Part shown: piece by piece, positions 57,601 to 64,000 of the stretch
Position numbering within the stretch: position 1 is the first letter of the stretch
Layout of the letters: each line of letters begins with the position of its first letter
From: Onthophagus taurus
Lineage: Eukaryota; Arthropoda; Insecta; Coleoptera; Scarabaeidae
Reading direction: 5' to 3'
Length of the DNA: 64,000 nt
Assembly (NCBI RefSeq): GCF_036711975.1
Contig: NC_091975.1
Location: forward strand, 3,846,501 to 3,910,500
Program-made: the position numbers and the translations under genes
Notes under the pieces: model-generated
Told to the model about the DNA's origin: nothing
Seen by the model: only the letters and a program-made list of their open reading frames with translations
The model's database searches: none

Positions 57601-60600
57601 TTATTATCAGAGTGTAATTTCGTCAGTTCATCAGACGATTCCGACGACGATAAACCAGTTGTAAAAAGTTATAATGTGACCATAAGTGACGATTATAAAT
57701 CATCCGATGATGATGCTTTACCCAGCAGTGAAGTTAGTGATAGTTCTAAAGAACCATCAAGTTCAGGAAGTTCTTCCGAAACCGATAGTGATGATACCGG
57801 AACCGTAGCTGATCGTAAAACAAAGTTTTCGTGTGTATACGTTGTGAATCAAGAAGATAACGAAGACGATGCAAATAAAAATGATAGTGACGATGAGGAT
57901 AATAATGATTACGACAATGAAGACAATAATGATGATAGTGATGGGATTATTTTAAAAACGGTTAAAAAACTATCGGAAAGTCGTGAATCTCTTCGCGAAT
58001 ATAATTCCCCGCGTTTATCAGACGTTAGCGCGGAATCTTCTTTCTCCTCCTCCTCAGACGGAGACGATGATAAAGACTGTGACAACACTGAACGCACCGA
58101 TGAACTCGAAGTGGTGGGGAATGAGACGCAACAATCGAGTGAGTGGTCAGGTGAGACTCTCAGTGAAGGAAAACATGCGGCGCGGTATACGTCTCTCGTT
58201 ATGATCACGCAAGAGCCATCTGTTTACCCCCAAGTTAGTGTTGTTACTTCAGATACGACGAAAATCGTCAACGAATCCGATGAGGTAATTGTTCAACATA
58301 CAAATTCGCAGTTACCCCGCGAAGATGACTTTTTTAACTCCGTTCAGTGTTTAAATAATGAGAACGTTACGGTTATAACGGGTGCGGATACTCTCTCAGC
58401 TGTTGTTTGTTTAGAAGAAGGCCTCGCAGACGATGACTCGTGGGTGGAAAATTTATCGCACGATGAAGACTTCGACGAGTCCTCATCGAGCGAAGAAACC
58501 AACATGTGTACCGATCAAGAAGACGTTTTGAGAGGTTATCGTCGAACTGCGATTAATTTTACCCTCCACACGATCGTTGAGGAGAGTTGTGAAGAAAGCG
58601 ATGTTGAACAAACCCCAAAGAAACGACCAATTTCCGCCACCGATTTAGAAAAGTACTTTTATTACGGACTTGGAAATGGTAACATAAATCGCCATCAAGC
58701 TGAAGATGCTTTCTCAGAAACAAGTAGTATTTGTAGTGAAAGTCCTGAATCAACCACTAGCGGGGTTGGTAAAGCCACCTCAAATGAAACAGACCCCGCC
58801 GATTTAGTTTCATCGAGACTCGAAAAATATTTTCTTAGTGGATTGATGGGATTTAAAGAACACGATAAAACACCTCCGAACGAAATCAACGACCCAGTTG
58901 ATTTAGCATCATCCCGACTTGAACAATATTTTCTCAGCGGGTTCATGACTTTTAAGGAACGACGTGATTCCGATGGAAGTGTGGGTAGTGATAGTGAGGG
59001 TAAACCCAGCCCGGAACAACGAAGAAAACGTTTGGTGCGAGCCCGCGGAACCGGAAGATCACATTCCTCTTCTTTAGATAATTTATTAGTAAACCCAGAA
59101 TCCGGAAATGAACAACCCCAAAAAGAAAGCGAAAACTCCGAAGATTCCGATTCCGATACTTACGACGAAAACAGCTTCGAAAAATCCGATGGGCAATTCG
59201 ATACGGTTAAAAGAAAAAAGAAAAAGTTAAAAACCGAAGATAACAAATCCACAAAACCCGAAGAAATCATCGAGGAACCCCTAGATACAGAACCCCAAGA
59301 AGAAAACGACGATCGACGAGCTCGTCTCCAACAACAACAAAGAGATAGCGGTTTTGTGGGTAGTTTCGACGATCTTATCAAAGACCCCAACACCGAATCT
59401 AACAACAAAGAAAATATTCATAAACAAGAAAAACCCAAATTTGAATTTTCAAGGCCTCCGGTAACGAACTTGACACGAAAAGACAGCTTTAACAATTGGA
59501 GTTCTGATGAAGAAACCAATTTGATGATGTGCAAGATGAGACAATTTTTCAAAACGATGGTGAATCAAAACTCAAAACCAACCACCCCAATTAATTCACC
59601 AAAAATCGTTGGAAATAGTCCAAGAATGAAAAAATCCAAACCACCCCAATTAGTTTACTTCGAAAACGAATTAACCAGGTTGATGAAAACCGTTCCTGGT
59701 ATTCGTGATGATCAAGTCCGAGAAATTGTTGAATATTTAAGTAGCGAAGACACATGGAGCGATTCTTACGATTCTTCAGATTATACAAGTTCTGATTTAG
59801 AAGGATCATCTAAATCGGCACTCCAACAACAAATTTCCGATAGCTGCCAAGAAATAATTAATAAATTCGATAAAAGCACTGAAGATGAAGAAGGAGATGA
59901 AGGCGATGGAGGAATTGATAATCAAGGTTTAAGTAAAGAGACCGCTTTTGTTTATCAAAAACTTGTTGCATCGATCGAGAAAATCGCCGCTGGGGATGAT
60001 ATTAACGAAAAAACGAGCAACCCTCATAATTCCCCACCATTAATCGCGAAAGTTATGCATCACATCGGCAAGAGATTGGTTGCTTTAATGCATGAAGTTA
60101 GTAGTGGTGAGAGTCATTGTAGTGGTGTTAGCCCAAAAACTAGGTATCATAAACGAATCAATAACATCAATAAATTACACTCCTCTGAAGATGATGACTC
60201 AACATCCGATAGCAACATCGATAAATTATCAACATTAGAAGAAGTAAGTTATCACAACAATCTTTTACCCAGAAGTAGATCTCACGATTTACTTCTAAGC
60301 GAAAGTAGAATGCATCAATCAAATAGTGGCGTTTCTGACATCACCGAAGAACGAGAAACGAGTGATTGCGAAAGATTTAGTTGGAGAGGAAGTTTTGAAT
60401 CGGCTCTTTTAGCTACCGACTCTCGTAACAAACTCTCGTCAATTGGTGAACACTCAAACTCAGCTTCAGCTTTAGCGATTGCAGCGAAAAGACGTTCAGC
60501 TGGAGATCTTTTATTCTCACACAAAAGTCTGAGTCGGGAACAACTCGATCGCGTTCGATCTTGCGGTTCAATCGGAGGTGGAAATAGCGAAGACAAACTT

Positions 60601-60991
60601 TGGGTCACCAAACCTTCAAGTTCTTCGAAACGAAGATCGAGCGTTCCGGATACAACTTGCGGAAGTGGCGATTCCGGCGACGAAGAAGATAACGAAGACG
60701 AAGAGGATCAATTAGAGAATAGATCCACTTTACCTCGAAGTTTACAAAATGGGCCTGCCACAACGAATTCTTTACCGCGTCTTCCAACTAATAATACAAC
60801 AACTAATAGCTTAACGGTGCCTAAAGGACATATGTATCATTTCTTACAACATAATGTTAAAAGTGCGCGATATCGTCCACCGGGTTTTAACAGGATTACT
60901 GTTCCTAAAAGAGCTGTTTCTGCACCTGGTTTACAACTTACTCAACAACAACGAAGGGGAAGAAGATTTCAACAAGCTGTTGTTAATACTG
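45678..60991 (+). CDS. btsz: Bitesize-like Rab effector (synaptotagmin-like protein), N-terminal 1828 codons
   Basis: Exons 45678-45832, 51416-51655, 53865-53998, 54054-54779 and 56762-60991 join in frame; the last ends in phase 1 at ACTG|gtgagt and the gene runs off the window. Residues 25-68 form a Rab-binding helix (LTDKERQIILGVLRRNEQIQ, RLKAELQSLRRKGA). It flanks an eight-Cys FYVE-like zinc finger with pairs C85/C88, C102/C105, C110/C113 and C125/C128. EIQAASGEWMNEFVRRPS follows, as in Slp and rabphilin proteins. The rest in view is a long acidic Ser/Asp/Glu-rich disordered region, mostly one 4.2 kb exon, with a triple LEKYF repeat near residues 1043-1150. The C2 domains expected of bitesize/Slp, which bind membranes and act in secretion and apical junction actin, would lie to the right. 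The N-terminus and size fit bitesize better than rabphilin. Intron 2 hosts a thaumatin-like gene. Confidence 0.8.
47330..47500 (-). pseudogene. Possible LINE C-terminal fragment
   Basis: Minus-strand WELEKEALEWRKYYNVIGLG, an interruption, then ESRGVNECCLKEG resembles the charged C-terminal tail of a group of insect LINEs (E.E...WR.YY.V.G). The likeness is from memory and weak. The following hydrophobic minus-strand frame (47329-47024) is not explained. Confidence 0.35.
48837..49110. repeat. Tandem duplication, 136-bp period
   Basis: ATCTCTCTAAATGAACTACG starts at 48837 and again at 48973. Both copies continue through TTTCTTATCAAGGCACCAAC, CTTTAAGAATAT and GTGTTTGGTCCCATTG to TTTCTGACTGCTAT with few differences. 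The period is not a multiple of three, so an 82-codon minus-strand frame across it is unlikely to be a real gene. Confidence 0.8.
50580..50614. promoter_or_regulatory. Hairpin with paired TCF/LEF-type sites
   Basis: CCTTTGATGTCCA (50580-50592) and TGGACATCAAAGG (50602-50614) are perfect inverted arms around nine bases. Each arm contains CCTTTGATG, the TCF/Pangolin consensus SCTTTGATS. It lies 0.8 kb upstream of the zinc-finger exon, in an intron. Enhancer function is inferred; the structure is seen. Confidence 0.45.
51699..53030 (-). CDS. Thaumatin-like (PR-5 family) secreted protein, nested gene
   Basis: Complete three-exon gene inside intron 2 of the bitesize-like gene, on the opposite strand. 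Exons 53030-52863, 52329-52105 and 52037-51699 join in phase 0 at GAG|gtaata and TCG|gtatgt to give 243 residues. Signal peptide: MLMKALVFVATTFVVANC. The mature start VEFRIRNNEIGAIWVGILGN is the first thaumatin strand. The signature-like block WCNYDTQYCETGDCGSKLEC, then PPVSLAEITLRGWGGLDYYD, and the Cys-rich third exon (YCCRGAHGTPETC, QRCPGAYSYAYDD) follow the family plan. I count 14 cysteines in the mature part, against the usual 16. Thaumatin-like proteins bind or cleave beta-glucans and often act against fungi. They are known in beetles, aphids and locusts and absent from Drosophila. Role here: probably immune or digestive, inferred from family. Confidence 0.93.
53071..53093 (-). promoter_or_regulatory. 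Thaumatin-gene promoter: TATA-like and GATA sites
   Basis: Read on the minus strand, GCTGATAACA (a GATA-factor site, 53093-53088) is followed by GGTATATTAAGG (TATA-like, 53078-53071), about 45 bases before the ATG at 53030. GATA sites are usual for fat-body and gut genes, which suits a defence protein. Confidence 0.45.
55090..55910 (-). pseudogene. LINE reverse-transcriptase relic split by a MITE
   Basis: Minus strand from 55910: RLDLENAFNKIK, a degraded palm region with VIMDDIMRECNKRTSNGLRS, then NVNERIEKTIKTYFAPTKRF, IGKKDVKGS. The MITE at 55511-55371 interrupts here, and the frame resumes LMYGSESWIFTERNKPRSMQ. These are the standard successive blocks of an insect LINE (N.RI...K....L...FIGKKDV, then YGSE.W.LT..N). 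Frameshifts and stops show it is dead. It lies in bitesize intron 4, antisense to that gene. Confidence 0.75.
55371..55511. mobile_element. Small TA-flanked inverted-repeat element (MITE), copy C, fold-back form
   Basis: A 141-bp unit from TACAGTGTGTT to CCACTGTA. The left half equals copy A; the right half is an inverted copy of the same interior, so TGCAAGTATGCAACCAATAT is matched by ATATTGGTTGCATACTTGCA and the element can fold on itself. It interrupts a LINE relic at a TA dinucleotide, which fixes its borders. Confidence 0.88.
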
Positions 60992-63379
60992 GTGAGTAAA
61001 CAAAATTGATTAAAAATGATGGTACAAATTAATTAGTGTAATGGAACTATATCCACAAAGAACTGTTAGGTGAGTTAATTAAATTGAACCAAGAGGTGTG
61101 GCCAGAATGTATTCCGGACCCACGCGAGTCTTAATTAGACTTGTATTTTTTTAAATTATATTTATTATTTTAAAGTTTAACATAAATTTTTCTTCTTATA
61201 TTATAATGTTTAATCACCATTCGCGTAATTCGTTTATGATCGAAATCTAATTATTATTTAAGTAGAAACCGTGAAAGTTGCTATTCAAATTTAATACCCA
61301 CTTAGCATCATTATATATTTATGATTTTCATTCAAAGTAATACCATAAAAAATAAGATCTAAAAATAACTTATTTTAAATAAATCAAAAATCGTTGAACT
61401 GCAAAATGAAAGCGTATTCGATCTTCTGCGGACCGTAGAAACCGGAACGCGAACTCTCAAAGGCAAAGAAACTCAAAAGATCAAGAGAACGAAACTACGC
61501 CGAGGAAAGCATTAAATACAAGATGTAATCGAAATAAATTCAAAGAATGGAACGAGGGTAACGTAAAGGTTATTGTGGTAATAAACGAACTCTCTATAAT
61601 GAGATAATCGGTTGGGAAAAACTGTTTGTACACGCCCACGACTCTCTTTGTGATCTTTATATACTCACGGTTATTACGAGTTTGTCACGAGATTCATCGT
61701 AAAATGTCAATTGGAGTTTGTTAAGTTGTTAATTAATTTTTGGGTTGTTTTAATTGACTTTATTAGGATTTGTTTTATTAAGAAGTTCTTATTGGTATCA
61801 TCATAAGATATAGTAGACATCATTAAGACATAATGCTGAAGGGTGATAAATTAGGCACAATTTTTCATCAAATTCGCATTTCATCATATTTTTTTTCCTC
61901 CCATACTTTTATCGATGCCTCAAAATGAGAATGTCACATGACAACCTGTATGGAATGAAATGCGATTTTGCCATGATGTTGTAGAATCAGGTTTGGATAT
62001 CCCATCAAATTTATTACATTGTTGCATTTAATGCAAGTCTTAATCTTAGGGCAATTGTGGGATGAGTTTTTTAATCATTGCTGATCTAGATTCACTTAGA
62101 TAGCTGCTTTTCAGTTTAGTTATTATCACTTCTCAGATAGGGTCTTGTGCCTTGAACTTGTTAGTGTCTACTACTTGATAAATAGTAAATACTTAATTAA
62201 TCTTTTGTTTCTAATCTTTGCTAAATTTTATAACACATTCTTTCAGTTGTGCAAATGAAACCATTTCAATAATAATATAATCTAGGATGTGGGATAGTTT
62301 CTCTAAAAAGAGAGCTTTTCTCTTTGCACCATTATTCTGCCATCTTCTTAATTCCGGACGAGATCTAAATAGTTGTCTGCATTGATCATAGTGAAAGTAG
62401 ACTAACAGACTTGTAACACGGATTATAAAACGCGAAAACTAGCGCGAATGTAATGCTGAAATCCGGGTCAAGGTCACGCGATTGGCACGATTCCTCTTCA
62501 ATCTTCTTCTTATGTTTTGCTTTTTTACCTTTTTTGTTTTATAAATAGAAATTGAGTCATCATTGTTGCAAATTGAACTAAAGAATATAGCACTTTTTTA
62601 GAAGCATTATAAATAAAGTATTACATAGAAATGTTTTAAAACTTTAACCTTTTTAAGTTCTTTGTTTCTTTGTCGACAACAATAAAAAAGACCTTTATTT
62701 TAGCTGCGTAACTGTTAGAACATTAACTCTCAATGTATTTTCACTTTTTTTTTATTTAATAATACCTCTCTATTTCTTAACTGAAACCGGTTGTTTCGCA
62801 CAATTTTGATTATTATCGATAGAGAACCTGAACTTTATTAATAAATTACACTGTAAATTGACTAAGTACATCAATGAGTAACGCAATAACAATTTCAATT
62901 AGTCACTTTTTTCTTTTATTTGTTTTTAAAACAAAATTAAATTGGATTTTTTTTGAATAGCTTTGTGTTGAATATTTCTATCGCGTTTTAATAATTGATA
63001 ACCATTACGCGAACAAAATAATAACATCCAGAGGTTTTTGTTATTGTTATTTTGTTATTGAATAGTGGGCGTAACTTGTTTTAATTATCGTGGAAGTTAT
63101 ACAAACGTTGTTATATTTTAAATTCAATTAACAGTTTATATTTACTTTTATCTAATCAAGATTAAACAAATCATTTTATCGATTTGTTTCAATTTTTAAA
63201 TCGGATTATTTGAATTTTAATTTTCTAAAAATAAATAATTTATTTTAATTGGTTTCGTTAAAAAAAATCGTTATCGCAAAAAGGGAAGCAGGAATCCAGT
63301 ACAACTTCCTGCATGTTAAAATAGTTGAGTTTATTTTGTTAATCGTTCCAGTAGTGAAAGCATAAAATATTTATGCATA
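60992..63379. other. Intron of bitesize-like gene, or region before an internal promoter
   Basis: AT-rich, with no recognised exon in phase 1 and no identifiable transposon. A GC-richer patch lies at 61420-61640. The last few hundred bases could hold an internal promoter for the exon at 63380. Confidence 0.4.
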
Positions 63380-63823
63380 ATGGCTCGGTTAATTAATTTT
63401 AAAACAAAATATAACACTTTCACAACAGGAAATCAATCTAAATCGCGAAAATCAAACGTTTTCAATAATATTTGCTGCTCAAATTGTTGTTGTGAAGATA
63501 ATAAATCAGATTATGATGAAGATATCGATGCGGAATTGTTTAAATACATCGAGGTAATAAATAATATTATTTCAAAATCTCACTTCGATTACTTTCTATT
63601 TCTTAAAAGACTTTAGAGGATGAACAAAAAGAAGTATTATTATTAAACGTTCATAAATTAGAGGATGGCAAACGTTTAAGTGTTGGTAATTTAAGTGTGG
63701 CTATGAAAGAGGAAGAATGTAACCAATACCAGACAGTGGAACCGGAAGTTGAATCCTTATGTGGTAAAACACGGGTGCAAATTTACATAAATGATGATTC
63801 ATTTCAATACGAAAGTTCACAAG
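63380..63823 (+). CDS. Probable alternative 5' exons of the bitesize-like gene
   Basis: The ATG at 63380 opens MARLINFKTKYNTFTTGNQS with a Cys cluster (NICCSNCCCEDNKSD) that could be palmitoylated. Exon 63380-63553 ends GAG|gtaata. The next exon must use the second AG of ttagag (starting 63619: DEQKEVLLLNVHKLEDGKRL) to stay open. It ends at 63823 (CACAAG|gtatta) in phase 1, the same phase as the end of the 4.2 kb bitesize exon. Both could therefore splice to the same downstream exon, giving a short isoform without the Rab-binding domain. It could also be an independent gene. Confidence 0.45.
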
Positions 63824-64000
63824 GTATTATATAAAAAAATTATGTAATGTATAACTTTCTTCCTAAAAAGTCGTAGAAAAAATAGTAGATGTTTTAATCC
63901 AACCGCAAAATAGGATATTTCTGCTTTAATTTAAAACATAAATCATTGCATTGCACTTTAAAACACAGCTGTAATGAGTTTTTAAAGTTTTAGTTGCGAA

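Noticed and set aside
57909-58208. Ser/Leu-rich minus-strand frames under the 4.2 kb exon
   Set aside because: Shadows of the acidic Ser/Asp/Glu-rich bitesize coding strand.
1-64000. CRISPR arrays, prophage or bacterial insertion
   Set aside because: No regularly spaced identical short repeats, no operon-like gene packing, and every recognised gene is split or promoted in eukaryotic style.

Overview
The window looks like insect nuclear DNA, most likely a beetle (Coleoptera). It is AT-rich. Its genes are split by short introns with GT..AG borders and T-rich acceptors, and it carries decayed LINEs and small inverted-repeat transposons. The gene content is that of an insect: a muscle calponin (Mp20 type), two Atonal-family proneural bHLH genes, a Rebers-Riddiford cuticle protein, CIN85/CD2AP (cindr) and bitesize orthologues, and a thaumatin-like gene, a family known from beetles but absent from Drosophila. 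No tRNA, rRNA, CRISPR array or bacterial operon was seen. Exon joins were worked out by hand from splice sites and reading phase. Family names come from motif recognition, not database searches.

Layout. 0-1.6 kb: 3' part of a calponin gene (Mp20), plus strand. 2.5-2.8 kb: dead transposon fragment with a helix-turn-helix domain. 6.6-8.7 kb: first Atonal-family bHLH gene with a clear core promoter, then a two-exon cuticle protein gene. 8.7-20.2 kb: gene-poor, with direct repeats, palindromes, a small TA-flanked transposon and, close to 20 kb, a cluster of E-box and Hairy/E(spl)-type sites. 20.3 kb: second Atonal-family gene. 20.9-24.2 kb: SV2-like transporter on the minus strand, six exons. 25.8-32.5 kb: eight-exon gene for a protein of about 1543 residues that I do not recognise. 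It holds a six-fold tryptophan motif. 33.2-34.3 kb: LINE relic. 34.8-36.8 kb: LRMDA (C10orf11)-type leucine-rich-repeat gene with two possible first exons. 37.8-41.7 kb: cindr, three SH3 domains. 45.7 kb to the right edge: a bitesize-like Rab-effector gene with a 4.2 kb acidic exon; its C2 exons would lie beyond the window. Nested in one of its introns, on the opposite strand, is a complete thaumatin-like gene at 51.7-53.0 kb.

How the parts relate. The two bHLH genes are single-exon paralogues about 13 kb apart, each with TATA and initiator elements, so they are probably a tandem duplication with proneural regulation. cindr (actin and junction scaffold) and bitesize (actin, membrane traffic and apical junctions) are broadly related in function, but nothing shows that they are co-regulated. 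The transposon record is layered: a TA-flanked inverted-repeat element occurs three times, and one copy sits inside an older LINE relic. The intronic LINE relics I could orient all lie antisense to their host gene.
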